Below are positions 27,274 to 35,819 of a stretch of 64,000 nt of DNA, piece by piece. Under the pieces are notes generated by a model that was not told the DNA's origin, did not search any database, and saw only the letters and a program-made list of their open reading frames with translations. The position numbers and the translations under genes are program-made. The stretch covers positions 868,001-932,000 of the forward strand of contig JACKOH010000002.1 of the NCBI GenBank assembly GCA_024234395.1. Reading direction: 5' to 3'. The DNA comes from Pseudomonadales bacterium (GTDB lineage Bacteria > Pseudomonadota > Gammaproteobacteria > Pseudomonadales > Pseudohongiellaceae). The first letter of the stretch is position 1. The number at the start of each line of letters is the position of its first letter.

Positions 27274-28448
27274 CACTGTCAATACCGGGAAGCGATAGTC
27301 GGGAACCGGATAACCGGATCCCGCTGTTGAATTCGGCCAATGCTCAGGAAGCCAGGCGGGTACTGGATCTGTGTAATGCCTGTCGTTACTGCGAAGGATT
27401 CTGTGCTACCTTTCAAGCCCTGTCGCAGCGCCGCGAAGTACTCTGGCAGGAGCTGGACTATTTCAGTAACCTGTGCCACAACTGCACCGCCTGTTACCAT
27501 GCCTGTCAGTATGCTCCTCCCCACGAATTCAGCATCAATGTTCCGCTGGCGCTGGGCAGAGTGCGTGCCGACAGCTACCAGCGTTATGCCTGGCCCGGAT
27601 TCCTGGCGCCGCTGTTTCAGCGCAACGGGTTGATATTGTCCCTGGTTACTGCCGTGGTGCTGAGCCTGATTCTTGTTATCGGATCGCTCTTTCTCAATCA
27701 CCAGGTTCTTTTTGCACAATTAAGTCAACCTGGCGCTTTTTATACAATTGTGAGTCACCGGCTGATGGTGACAGTCGCTGGCCTGGTCTTCCTGTACGGA
27801 CTGGTCAGCATGACAATAAGTGTCCGGAGATTCTGCCTGGATTGCGGCACGGCAGGCGGGAAAGGATCCTGGCGCGGCTTGAAACAGGCCCTGCAGAGTG
27901 CCGCCACGTTACGCTATCTGGGCGGGGGACACGGGCAGGGGTGCAATACCGAGAACGAAGGTTACAGTAATCAGCGCCGCGTCTACCACCAGCTTACCAT
28001 GTGGGGATTCCTGCTTTGCTTTGCTGCCACCTGTGCTGCGACTCTGTATGAACTGGGTCTTGGCAGGATCTCCCCGTTTCCCTATTTCAGCCTGCCGGTA
28101 ATCCTCGGAGCTTCCGGTGGGGTGGCGATACTGGTCGGTACCGCCGGCCTCACCTGGACCAAGCTGCGTACCGATACCAGGCCGGCGGATGTCTCCAGCT
28201 ACGGCATGGATTTCGGCTTTCTGGCATTGTTATTCTTCGTCAGTCTTACCGGGCTGGTGTTGCTCGGCCTGCGGGAAACCTCTGCCATGGGGGTGTTGCT
28301 GCTGGTCCACCTGGGGTTCGTCCTGTCATTATTCCTGGTGTTACCCTATAGTAAATTCGTCCATGCCATCTATCGGTTTGCTGCACTGGTCTGTTTCCAT
28401 GAAGAAGAACTCCAACAAAACCGGCAGAGCCACCAGTCGGACACCTGA
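27261..28448 (+). CDS. tcuB: tricarballylate oxidation electron-transfer membrane protein TcuB
   Basis: Passes electrons from TcuA to the quinone pool. The N-terminal part has two [4Fe-4S] motifs, C38-x2-C41-x2-C44-x3-C48 and C72-x2-C75-x2-C78-x3-C82. About six hydrophobic helices follow from residue 130 on, with histidines suited to heme b. Length 395 is in the range of Salmonella TcuB. The start is a GTG inside the end of tcuA. Its own 3' end overlaps the start of the TctC-type gene. Confidence 0.9.
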   Translation: MSEVTLSIPGSDSREPDNRIPLLNSANAQEARRVLDLCNACRYCEGFCATFQALSQRREVLWQELDYFSNLCHNCTACYHACQYAPPHEFSINVPLALGRVRADSYQRYAWPGFLAPLFQRNGLILSLVTAVVLSLILVIGSLFLNHQVLFAQLSQPGAFYTIVSHRLMVTVAGLVFLYGLVSMTISVRRFCLDCGTAGGKGSWRGLKQALQSAATLRYLGGGHGQGCNTENEGYSNQRRVYHQLTMWGFLLCFAATCAATLYELGLGRISPFPYFSLPVILGASGGVAILVGTAGLTWTKLRTDTRPADVSSYGMDFGFLALLFFVSLTGLVLLGLRETSAMGVLLLVHLGFVLSLFLVLPYSKFVHAIYRFAALVCFHEEELQQNRQSHQSDT

Positions 28449-29457
28449 ATACCCGTCCCGATTGCGTGCCTTTGTGACCTTATTAACAGGCAGAATCTGC
28501 CTGGTTGCGATTGTTCTGCTGGTGATTTCCCCGCTGCAGGCCCAGCCGGAAAATTTCCCGGAGCGGCCTGTTACGATCGTCGTTCCGTTCGGCGTGGGAG
28601 GCAGTGCCGACCGGATGACCCGGACCATGGCCAATTATTTCGCCGATGCCCTGGGTCAACCGGTCAATGTCATCAATCGGCCGGGTGCCGGTACCCTGAT
28701 CGGAGCCAATTACTTTCTCAGCCGGCCCGATGATGGTTATACGATCCTGGCCTCCGGGTTTTCCCCCTATCTGATCAATACGGTAATCAATGGCAGTGCC
28801 GACTATGGTATCGACGATTTTGCGTATCTGAATTTTCAATGGTTTGACGAAGACCTGATAGCCCTGTACCGGGATGCGCCGTACCGGGATCTGTCTGAGT
28901 TGCTGACCGCTATCCGGGACCATCCAAAATCTGTGCGTGGTGCAGTGGTTAAAGGGTCGGCCGGCCACCTGACCGCTAACCTGCTGTTGGAGGCCAATGG
29001 GATTCCTCCGCAGAACCTGAACCTGGTCGCCTATAACAGCGGTGGCCTGGCGCGGGCGGCGGTCGCCGGCGGGGTAGTCGATTTCATTATTATCAGCGCC
29101 AGGGGCTGTGAAGGCATAGCAGAGTACCTGAAGCCACTGGCGGTCAATAATGACGTACCCAATGAAGTCTGGCAGGTCCCGCCGCTCAACGAGCTTCTGC
29201 GCCCGCTGGGGACGCGAGTACCGGTACTGCCCGGTTCTATCCGTGGCTACGCGATGTCCAGTGCGTTCAGGGCGGCCTACCCGGAGCGATTCGAAGTGAT
29301 TCAGGAGGCACTCCTCAAGACCCTCTCCAATCCGGAACTGCAGAACCTGCTGGATCAGGCATCAATCGGCCGCAGGTGGATAGGGCCGGAGGCCTCGACC
29401 GACCTGATGAAGGAAAATTTCGAGCTCTATACGAGTTATTCGCACCTGATCCAGTGA
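28399..29457 (+). CDS. tctC: TctC/Bug family substrate-binding protein
   Basis: The periplasmic receptor of the TTT transporter. The ATG at 28399 (MKKNSNKTGR) lies inside tcuB, overlapping it by 50 bases; a later GTG near 28473 would leave only the signal peptide helix (RICLVAIVLLVISPLQAQ). The mature protein has the Bug-family start FPERPVTIVVPFGVGGSADR and the ligand loop NRPGAGTLIGANYF. Length is 352 from the chosen start. Genes for all three transporter parts flank tcuAB, so uptake and first oxidation are encoded together. Confidence 0.85.
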   Translation: MKKNSNKTGRATSRTPEYPSRLRAFVTLLTGRICLVAIVLLVISPLQAQPENFPERPVTIVVPFGVGGSADRMTRTMANYFADALGQPVNVINRPGAGTLIGANYFLSRPDDGYTILASGFSPYLINTVINGSADYGIDDFAYLNFQWFDEDLIALYRDAPYRDLSELLTAIRDHPKSVRGAVVKGSAGHLTANLLLEANGIPPQNLNLVAYNSGGLARAAVAGGVVDFIIISARGCEGIAEYLKPLAVNNDVPNEVWQVPPLNELLRPLGTRVPVLPGSIRGYAMSSAFRAAYPERFEVIQEALLKTLSNPELQNLLDQASIGRRWIGPEASTDLMKENFELYTSYSHLIQ

Positions 29458-29468
29458 ACTTAGATAAT

Positions 29469-29526
<58 letters not shown>

Positions 29527-29540
29527 GACTGGGATCAGGT

Positions 29541-30008
29541 TCAGTTGCGACTGGATACCCGGATCCCGAAATGATCGATTTCGATCAGCGCACTTTCGAA
29601 ATCGGTCAGATCATGGACCGGGGTGCCCTGGGCCTCGTGGTAGCCAACTGCGAATACACGTACCGCGGCACGGGAATTCTCCGGCATGATGAGAGAGTCC
29701 GAGTCGAACCCCTGGGGTACCGGGGTGGTGACGACATCCACCTGCCTGGAACCCTCTTTCAGAAGATCATACTTTTGTGCATACCACTCGCCCTTGGTGG
29801 TGGGTAGCTGTGCTGCGACAGCCTCGTCATAGACGAACACCACATCCACCTCGGTAATGAGAATGGCATTGAAATCCAGCAGTGACTGAATGCGTACGCT
29901 GCCGAGTGCGTTCTCGCCCCTCGCAGGTAAAGAAAGCGACAGCCCTGTTGCCAGCAGCAACAGGGCAGCGATCCAGTATTGCCTTACATTTTCTGCGGAC
30001 TTGAGCAT
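29541..30008 (-). CDS. exported protein of unknown function
   Basis: 155 residues with an N-terminal hydrophobic segment (WIAALLLLATGLSLSLPARG) that looks like a signal peptide. The mature part alternates in a beta-strand-like way (AILITEVDVVFVYDEAVAAQ, AAVRVFAVGYH) and has no cysteines or recognised domain. It is followed downstream by the convergent tctC end and lies 80 bases upstream of nothing but the ccoP 3' end, so no operon partner is evident. Codon use looks like that of its neighbours, so I take it as real. Confidence 0.6.
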   Translation of the reverse strand: MLKSAENVRQYWIAALLLLATGLSLSLPARGENALGSVRIQSLLDFNAILITEVDVVFVYDEAVAAQLPTTKGEWYAQKYDLLKEGSRQVDVVTTPVPQGFDSDSLIMPENSRAAVRVFAVGYHEAQGTPVHDLTDFESALIEIDHFGIRVSSRN

Positions 30009-30088
30009 GGTTTTACCTGTTACCAGTCATAATAAAACGTCGACTGCACAAGTGTAACAAGTCCGGGAGGGATGTTGAATCGGTCCTC

Positions 30089-30976
30089 CTAGCGGGCCAG
30101 ATAGGCAACCAGCAGTTTGATCTGGGCGTCATCCAGGCGCTCCCCGAAGGCGGGCATCACACCCTGGCGGCCATTGTTCAGGGTCTCCGTGATTGCCTCG
30201 ATAGAACCGCCATAGAGCCAGGTACTGTCGCTCAGATTGGGCGCTCCAAGTATCGGATTACCAGTGCCATCAGGTCCGTGACAGGCAACGCAGAAGGAGC
30301 CGTACTGCGTGGCACCGGGGTGTCCTTCCGCCGCCTCGCCCGCCGATAGTGCCTTGACGTAGGCAGCCACCTGGGCCACTCCGTCGTCACCCAGTGAAGC
30401 CTGCCAGGGCGGCATCATGGCGCTACGGCCGTGGCGGATGGTCTGTTCGATCTGATCCGGCGATCCACCCCATTGCCAGTCGATGTCCATCAGGTTGGGA
30501 AACAGCGACGCCTGACCCCTTCCATCCACACCATGGCAGGCGGCACAATTGCGGCTGAACAGTTTCTCCGCAGTTTCCATCAGCACGGTATCGTCCTGCA
30601 ACTCAGTGAGGCCGGCATCCACAATCGCCGCCCTCGAGGCCTGATATTCGGCCCGAAAGTCATCGAAGCTTTCCGCCAGCCTGCTGCCTTGCGACCAGTT
30701 GAGTGCGCCGCTGAAAGCACCGACACCTGGAAACAGCATCAGATAAATTACCGAAAACACCATGGCGCTGAAGATCATCCAGAACCACCACAGGGGAGGC
30801 GCGTTACTGCCTTCCCGGAGGTTGTCGTCCCAGGTGGGCTCCGGTCCCTGGTGTTCCTGGTCGGCTTTTCCGCGCGGGAAATAAATGGTGAATACCAGCC
30901 ACACCAGGCCCAGCAGCGACACAATGGTGATCACTGCAATCCAGCCGCTCCAGAAGGTATTGGGTAGATCAGCCAT
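30089..30976 (-). CDS. ccoP: cbb3-type cytochrome c oxidase subunit III
   Basis: A membrane-anchored diheme cytochrome c that hands electrons to the catalytic subunit of the high-affinity oxidase. Two N-terminal hydrophobic segments (about 12-32 and 64-83) precede two heme c motifs, C144-A-A-C147-H148 and C229-V-A-C232-H233. The length of 295 and the order N-O-Q-P are typical. It overlaps ccoQ by 8 bases. Confidence 0.95.
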   Translation of the reverse strand: MADLPNTFWSGWIAVITIVSLLGLVWLVFTIYFPRGKADQEHQGPEPTWDDNLREGSNAPPLWWFWMIFSAMVFSVIYLMLFPGVGAFSGALNWSQGSRLAESFDDFRAEYQASRAAIVDAGLTELQDDTVLMETAEKLFSRNCAACHGVDGRGQASLFPNLMDIDWQWGGSPDQIEQTIRHGRSAMMPPWQASLGDDGVAQVAAYVKALSAGEAAEGHPGATQYGSFCVACHGPDGTGNPILGAPNLSDSTWLYGGSIEAITETLNNGRQGVMPAFGERLDDAQIKLLVAYLAR

Positions 30977-31124
30977 GGCTCAGTGACTCCTCCGACTCGT
31001 CCTGCAGGGGAATTGATGCGGTGTAATCGATGCGTTCGTCGGATTCATAGACTGAAACCCAGACTACTACCACGATCATGAAAAACATGACCAGCATGTC
31101 ACCAAGAAAAATAAAGGCTGTCAT
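30969..31124 (-). CDS. ccoQ: cbb3-type oxidase small subunit CcoQ
   Basis: A 51-residue gene between ccoO and ccoP. It starts with an ATG overlapping the ccoO stop (ATGA) and ends at TGA 30971-30969 inside the first codons of ccoP. One hydrophobic helix (FIFLGDMLVMFFMIVVVVWV) is followed by a short acidic tail ending like other CcoQ proteins (IDYTASIPLQDE). The N-terminus differs from the common CcoQ start, but position, size and topology fit. CcoQ stabilises the CcoP interaction. Confidence 0.85.
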   Translation of the reverse strand: MTAFIFLGDMLVMFFMIVVVVWVSVYESDERIDYTASIPLQDESEESLSHG

Positions 31125-31765
31125 TCGCTGCTATCTCCTGCACCGGATTCCGGTTCCACGAAGCCGGTGCCGAGCATCTGCAGGTAGGCGATGAGTGCAT
31201 CAATCTGCTTCCTGCCTTCCAGCTGCGCCGGTGCGTTTTCTATTTCTTCGTCTGAATAGGGATGCCCCAGTGAACGCAGGCCGCGAAGCTTCGCCTGAAT
31301 ATCGTCACTGCGCAGATCTTTTTCCGCCAGCCACGGGTAACCCGGCATTATAGAAGTTGGGACCACACTGCGGGGATCGACCAGGTGGATCCGGTGCCAG
31401 TCATCAGAGTACTTACCGCCCACCCGATGCAGATCCGGACCGGTGCGCTTCGACCCCCACAGGAACGGTCGGTCGTAAACAAATTCACCGGCCCGGGAAT
31501 AGGGGCCATAGCGCTCCACCTCGGCTACCAGTGAACGGATCTGCTGGGAGTGGCAGGTGGAACAACCTTCGCTGATGTAGATATCCCGTCCGGCCAGCTC
31601 CAGGGCCGAGTACGGCCGGGTGTTTGCTTCAGGGGTGCGCAGCGATTCCTGGTACACGCTGGGCAGGACCTGTACCAGGCCACCCAGGGAAGAAACCAGC
31701 AGAATACCGAAGATCAGCAGGGCGTTGTTTTCTTCCAGTTTCTTGTGCAGTTTCAGTGCGTTCAT
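31121..31765 (-). CDS. ccoO: cbb3-type cytochrome c oxidase subunit II
   Basis: A membrane-anchored monoheme cytochrome c of 214 residues. One N-terminal hydrophobic helix (about 15-37) precedes the heme motif C68-S-T-C71-H72 in the typical sequence EGCSTCHSQQIRS, followed by RTGPDLHRVGGKYSDDWH and the Met ligand region TSIMPGYPWL. Its start overlaps the ccoN stop at 31765 and its stop overlaps ccoQ, so the four genes are tightly coupled. Confidence 0.96.
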   Translation of the reverse strand: MNALKLHKKLEENNALLIFGILLVSSLGGLVQVLPSVYQESLRTPEANTRPYSALELAGRDIYISEGCSTCHSQQIRSLVAEVERYGPYSRAGEFVYDRPFLWGSKRTGPDLHRVGGKYSDDWHRIHLVDPRSVVPTSIMPGYPWLAEKDLRSDDIQAKLRGLRSLGHPYSDEEIENAPAQLEGRKQIDALIAYLQMLGTGFVEPESGAGDSSE

Positions 31766-33210
31766 CAGACAACTCCAAATGCCGGGTCGACGACAGGTGG
31801 CTCAACTTTTACTGTTTTGCGGCTCCTGGTGGTCATGTAAAAGTTGTATGCCATCAATAGAGTGCCGCCGAGAAAGATCAGCCCGGCCAGCAGACGCAAA
31901 CCGTAATAAGGTGCCATGCTGCTCATGATGTCGCGGAACCCGAAGGCCAGCTCGCCGGTCTCATCAAGGCTCAGCCACAACAGGCCCTGTGAAACACCGG
32001 CCGCCCACATGGCGATGATGTACAGCATGGTGCCGGCCAGGGCCAGCCAGAAATGCACGTTGGCGAGGCGTTTACTGTAAAGCTCCGTGCCTACGAGTCT
32101 GGGCATCAGGTAATAGAACGTGCCGTAGGTGATCATCGCGTTCCAGCCCAGCGCACCGGAGTGTACGTGGCCGATCGTCCAGTCGGTAAAGTGGCTCACC
32201 ACATTGACGCTGCGAATGGCCATCATGGGGCCTTCAAAAGTTGCCAGACCATAGAATGCCAGGGACAGCACGATGAATTTCAGAGCCGGGTCGGTCTTCA
32301 ACTTTTCCCAGGCACTGCTGACCGTCATCACGCCGTTGATCAGAGTGGCCCACGATGGTGCCAGCAGCACCAGACTCATGACCATGCCAAGCGACTGTAC
32401 CCACTCAGGTATGGCGTTGTAGTGAAGGTGGTGGGGCCCGGCCCAGATATAACTGTAGGTAAAGGCCCAGAATGCCACGACCGACAGCTTGTAACTCCAG
32501 ATCGGTCGACCCGCATGCTTGGGCAGGAAATAGTACAGCATTCCGAGAAAACCGCCGGTCAGAAGAAAGCCAACCGCATTATGGCCGTACCACCACTGCA
32601 CGATGGCGTCCTGGGCGCCGGCGTACAGCGAATAGGACTTGGTCCAGGTGACTGGCAATTCCAGGTTGTTGACGATATGCAACATGGCGATAACAATGAT
32701 CAGGGCGCCATAGAACCAGTTGGAAATATAGATCGGACGGATCTTGCGTCTGCTGATGGTGCCGAAGAAGACGATGCCGAAGCTTACCCACAGCAGGGCG
32801 ATAGCAATATCGAACGGCCATTCCAGTTCGGCATATTCCTTGGTGGTGTTCATTCCCGCCAGCAGTGACAGACCACCCGACAGCACCAGTAGCTGCCAGG
32901 CGTAGCAGAGGAACCAGGCCAGCTTCGGTGCAAACAGTGGCACGTGGGAAGTACGCTGTACGCTGTAGAATGCCGTCGCCATCAGCGCAGAAACCCCGAA
33001 ACCGAAGATGATGCCATTGGTGTGGAGAGGTCTCAGCCGACCGAAGGACAACCAGGGCTGCCCCATATCGAGTGTCGGCCACAACAGTTCGGCAGCCACA
33101 AACACGCCGGCTGCCATGGCCAGCACCGCCCACGCCACCGAGAACTGGACCAGGCGCTTGACGATTTCGTCATGGTAATACTGCGGTTGGGTTGTCATTT
33201 CGCTACTCAT
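31765..33210 (-). CDS. ccoN: cbb3-type cytochrome c oxidase catalytic subunit I
   Basis: The heme-copper oxidase subunit that reduces O2 at the b3-CuB site and pumps protons. It is 481 residues with 12 expected helices. The CuB/heme ligand region is visible as WWYGHNAVGFLLTGGFLG, HYNAIPEWVQS and HFTDWTIGHVHSGALGWN. The high-affinity cbb3 type is used at low oxygen. The gene is the first of ccoNOQP and lies 15 bases after a Yip1-like gene, so the latter probably shares the transcript. Confidence 0.97.
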   Translation of the reverse strand: MSSEMTTQPQYYHDEIVKRLVQFSVAWAVLAMAAGVFVAAELLWPTLDMGQPWLSFGRLRPLHTNGIIFGFGVSALMATAFYSVQRTSHVPLFAPKLAWFLCYAWQLLVLSGGLSLLAGMNTTKEYAELEWPFDIAIALLWVSFGIVFFGTISRRKIRPIYISNWFYGALIIVIAMLHIVNNLELPVTWTKSYSLYAGAQDAIVQWWYGHNAVGFLLTGGFLGMLYYFLPKHAGRPIWSYKLSVVAFWAFTYSYIWAGPHHLHYNAIPEWVQSLGMVMSLVLLAPSWATLINGVMTVSSAWEKLKTDPALKFIVLSLAFYGLATFEGPMMAIRSVNVVSHFTDWTIGHVHSGALGWNAMITYGTFYYLMPRLVGTELYSKRLANVHFWLALAGTMLYIIAMWAAGVSQGLLWLSLDETGELAFGFRDIMSSMAPYYGLRLLAGLIFLGGTLLMAYNFYMTTRSRKTVKVEPPVVDPAFGVV

Positions 33211-33225
33211 CTCGTTACGTTCCTT

Positions 33226-33840
33226 TCACACACCCAGCGCCGGGCCGAAACCCGCGGCCCAGAGACCCATGGTCAGCCCCAGCAGGCTGACCGCGGCTAC
33301 CAGCAACCAGCCCACCAGGGACGATGCCATCAACATACCCCGTTCAGGGGGAGTCTGCAGGGCCACGGGAATACCCGTATAAAGCAGGTACATGCTCCAG
33401 ATCATCACCGGAATCATGACGACCACATTGAAAAATACATTGGGAAACAGGTGCGCCACGCTGGCCAGGGCCAGGGGCTGCCCGACGATCGTGATCAGCG
33501 CCACGTGGCGGCCGAAACTGGAGCTTGCCCCATAGGTGGAAGCCATCCAGCGACTGATGACGGCAGTGGAATAGAACCCGAACAGCAGGGTCAGAAAGTA
33601 CGCGATACTGATCAGGGTCAGCGTGGCCGGGGTCAGGACAAGCGGCTCCGAAGCACCCAGTCGCCAGCCGAAATTGTAGGCACCGATCCAGGAAAAGAGC
33701 GGCGGCAACAGCAACAGCCACACGGAGTAACTGCTGAATACACGCCACGCAGACGGGTCGGTTTCAGCCAACACTTCGAAAGTGATCTTCGGCTCGTAAA
33801 GTGTCCTGAAAAGCAGGTATCTGGATATTTTTTCTTCCAT
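33226..33840 (-). CDS. Yip1-domain membrane protein at the head of the cbb3 operon
   Basis: 204 residues with five hydrophobic helices and the bacterial Yip1/DUF1282 pattern (SAWRVFSSYSVWLLLLPPLF, GFYSTAVISRWMASTYGAS). Function in bacteria is unknown. It is the first gene behind a candidate Anr/FNR promoter and ends 15 bases before ccoN, which suggests a role in low-oxygen respiration or oxidase assembly. That is inferred from position only. Confidence 0.7.
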   Translation of the reverse strand: MEEKISRYLLFRTLYEPKITFEVLAETDPSAWRVFSSYSVWLLLLPPLFSWIGAYNFGWRLGASEPLVLTPATLTLISIAYFLTLLFGFYSTAVISRWMASTYGASSSFGRHVALITIVGQPLALASVAHLFPNVFFNVVVMIPVMIWSMYLLYTGIPVALQTPPERGMLMASSLVGWLLVAAVSLLGLTMGLWAAGFGPALGV

Positions 33841-33910
33841 CAGTGCATCAGGCTCCTGATCCTGGTTTGAGACGTGGCGGGGGTCACCGGGCCGGTGGCT
33901 CTGCTGCGCG

Positions 33911-33951
33911 ATTATAGGCAGCGGTTATGACAACTCCTTGATCAAGCTCAA
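33911..33951 (-). promoter_or_regulatory. candidate class II Anr/FNR promoter of the yip1-ccoNOQP operon
   Basis: TTGAT-CAAG-CTCAA at 33938-33951 matches the FNR/Anr box TTGAT-N4-ATCAA at nine of ten positions. Reading leftward on the minus strand, a perfect -10 box TATAAT lies at 33916-33911. That puts a start near 33904 and the box centre at about -40.5, the place where FNR activates class II promoters. The leader to the Yip1-like start at 33840 would be about 64 bases. Confidence 0.75.
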
Positions 33952-34011
33952 TTCAGGCTGAATCAGTCTGGTCAAACCCCTGGGTCCTGCTTCCGATCTG
34001 GTTTAAAGTGG

Positions 34012-34082
34012 AAACCGGAGCCGGGGAGCTTTGCAAGCATTGGCCCGACGCTGACAAGTCTGCCCCTGCTGGGCTCCGGTTT
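34012..34082. other. 11-bp inverted repeat downstream of the sulfide oxidoreductase gene
   Basis: AAACCGGAGCC (34012-34022) and GGCTCCGGTTT (34072-34082) are exact complements separated by 49 bases, just past the end of the gene at 34116. The loop is long and no T tract follows, so a terminator is only one possibility. Confidence 0.4.
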
Positions 34083-34115
34083 GTTCGTGGCCGTTACCGG
34101 CTTCGCCTGATTCGG

Positions 34116-35378
34116 CTAGCCGGTGACGGATTCCAGTTTCTGCGGGGCCACCATCCACTCGCGCCCCTTCAACATTGCGTGCCAGTAAAAGTCCGGCAGA
34201 ATGCGCGCCTTGAGAATCCAGGCGGCACGGGTCGGTTTGGTCCCTTCCAGCACCCACTGTGGAAAAGTGGGAAGCAGCTTGCCTCCGTAGCCGAATTCCG
34301 CCAGTACAATTCTGCCGCGCTCCACGGTCAACGGGCAGGAGCCGTAACCGTCGTATCCGCAGGACGGATTCTGACCCGCCATGACCTCTACAATATTCTG
34401 GGCGACCACCGGGACCTGCTTGCGGACCGCCGCCATGGTCTTGGCATTCGGCGCATTCATGACGTCGCCCAGCCCCCAGATATTTGCGTAACTCTTGTGG
34501 CGCAGTGTGTATTGATCGACGTCCAGCCATCCGGCACTGTCCGCCAGGACACTGGTGCTGATAAAGTCAGGTGCGCACTGGGGTGGGCAGACATGGATCA
34601 TGTCAAACTCCACTTCGGTAAGCTGTTCCGCCCCTTCGGCATCCTTATACTTGAACCAGGCCCGTTTCCCGGCTCCGTCGATTTTCACCAGATTGTGATT
34701 GAAATGGACCTTGGCATTGTACTTGTCCACATAGGACTGCAGTGCCGGGACATAAGCAGGAACCCCGAACAGCACACCGCCGGCATTGAAAAAGTCCACC
34801 TGGATGTTGCCGAGCACACCGCTCCTGAGCCAGTGATCCGCAGACAGGTACATTGCTTTCTGCGGCGCGCCGGCACATTTGATCGGCATTGGCGGCTGGG
34901 TGAACACTGCCTTGCCCTGCTTCAGGTTGCGGACCAGCTCCCAGGTGTAAGGGGCCAGGTCATAGCGGTAATTGGAGGTTACGCCGTTCTTGCCCAGTGT
35001 TTCACTCAAGCCTTCCACCGCATCCCAGTTCAGTTTCAGGCCGGGTGCGACAATCAGTTGTGAGTAACCGACCCGCTTGCCGTCATCCAGTTCCACCTCA
35101 TTCTGTTCCGGTGCAAAGCTCACCGCCGACTGCTTGATCCAGGTGGCTTTGGAAGGCATCAGGTCGCCGGTCTGGCGGCGGGTTTCCGGTGCCTTGAAGA
35201 CACCGCCGCCGACCATGGTCCAGCCAGGTTGATAGTAGTGTTCGGATGCCGGCTCGATGATGGCGATGCGCAGGTCCGGATTGCGTTTCAACAGGCTGGT
35301 GGTAACGGAGATTCCCCCGGAGCCACCGCCTACCACGACGATATCGTACTGGTCACCGCTACTGATGTTGTTTTGCAT
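34116..35378 (-). CDS. sqr: sulfide:quinone oxidoreductase, SQOR-like type
   Basis: An FAD enzyme that oxidises sulfide to sulfane sulfur and reduces quinone. The dinucleotide fold is IVVVGGGSGGISV at residues 13-25. Cysteines C168 in PIKCAGAPQK and C348 in YDGYGSCPLTV match the redox-active pair of human SQOR; C264, C268 and C340 are additional. Length is 420. A GAGAGGA ribosome binding site precedes the start. It is the third gene of the dioxygenase-DUF442-sqr operon, and the final product of this set is expected to be sulfite or thiosulfate. Confidence 0.92.
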   Translation of the reverse strand: MQNNISSGDQYDIVVVGGGSGGISVTTSLLKRNPDLRIAIIEPASEHYYQPGWTMVGGGVFKAPETRRQTGDLMPSKATWIKQSAVSFAPEQNEVELDDGKRVGYSQLIVAPGLKLNWDAVEGLSETLGKNGVTSNYRYDLAPYTWELVRNLKQGKAVFTQPPMPIKCAGAPQKAMYLSADHWLRSGVLGNIQVDFFNAGGVLFGVPAYVPALQSYVDKYNAKVHFNHNLVKIDGAGKRAWFKYKDAEGAEQLTEVEFDMIHVCPPQCAPDFISTSVLADSAGWLDVDQYTLRHKSYANIWGLGDVMNAPNAKTMAAVRKQVPVVAQNIVEVMAGQNPSCGYDGYGSCPLTVERGRIVLAEFGYGGKLLPTFPQWVLEGTKPTRAAWILKARILPDFYWHAMLKGREWMVAPQKLESVTG

Positions 35379-35390
35379 GACTCGATCCTC

Positions 35391-35810
35391 TCAGACTTGG
35401 GAGTGCGGACTCCGGATGTGGTTGCTTACATCGACACCGGCCCGCCCTGCTCGTTGGATTATTTCCCCGGCATCCATTCCCTGCCGGGTCCGGGCCTGCG
35501 CCCACAGTTTGCTGGAGCGGGCACCGGATCTACAGTAAGCGTGTATTTTCCTGCCGGACTGCAGTAATTCCAGGAACGACTGGACGTGGTGATCCTCGAT
35601 AGCGTCACCGGAGAAGGGGATATGATGAGCCTCCATTCCCAGGGTTTCACAGGCATTGGATATTTCATCAAACCCGGTCTGATCTGCCGCTTCCCGGTCG
35701 GGGCGATTGCAGACCACTATCTCGACGCCGTCTCTGAACAGTTCTGTCAGGTCGGAAATGTCGAGCTGATCGGAGACGGAAACCTGGCTGTCCAGTTCGG
35801 TAAGTTTCAT
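35391..35810 (-). CDS. DUF442 / TIGR01244 phosphatase-like sulfur-metabolism protein
   Basis: A 139-residue protein with the dual-specificity-phosphatase-like loop AYCRSGARSSKLWAQA (C-x5-R). Such domains (DUF442) occur fused to, or beside, persulfide dioxygenases and rhodaneses in sulfide-oxidation operons. The exact reaction is not settled; sulfur transfer is commonly proposed. It starts behind GAGGGA, 9 bases after the dioxygenase gene and 12 bases before sqr. Confidence 0.85.
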   Translation of the reverse strand: MKLTELDSQVSVSDQLDISDLTELFRDGVEIVVCNRPDREAADQTGFDEISNACETLGMEAHHIPFSGDAIEDHHVQSFLELLQSGRKIHAYCRSGARSSKLWAQARTRQGMDAGEIIQRAGRAGVDVSNHIRSPHSQV

Positions 35811-35819
35811 AACTGTCCC

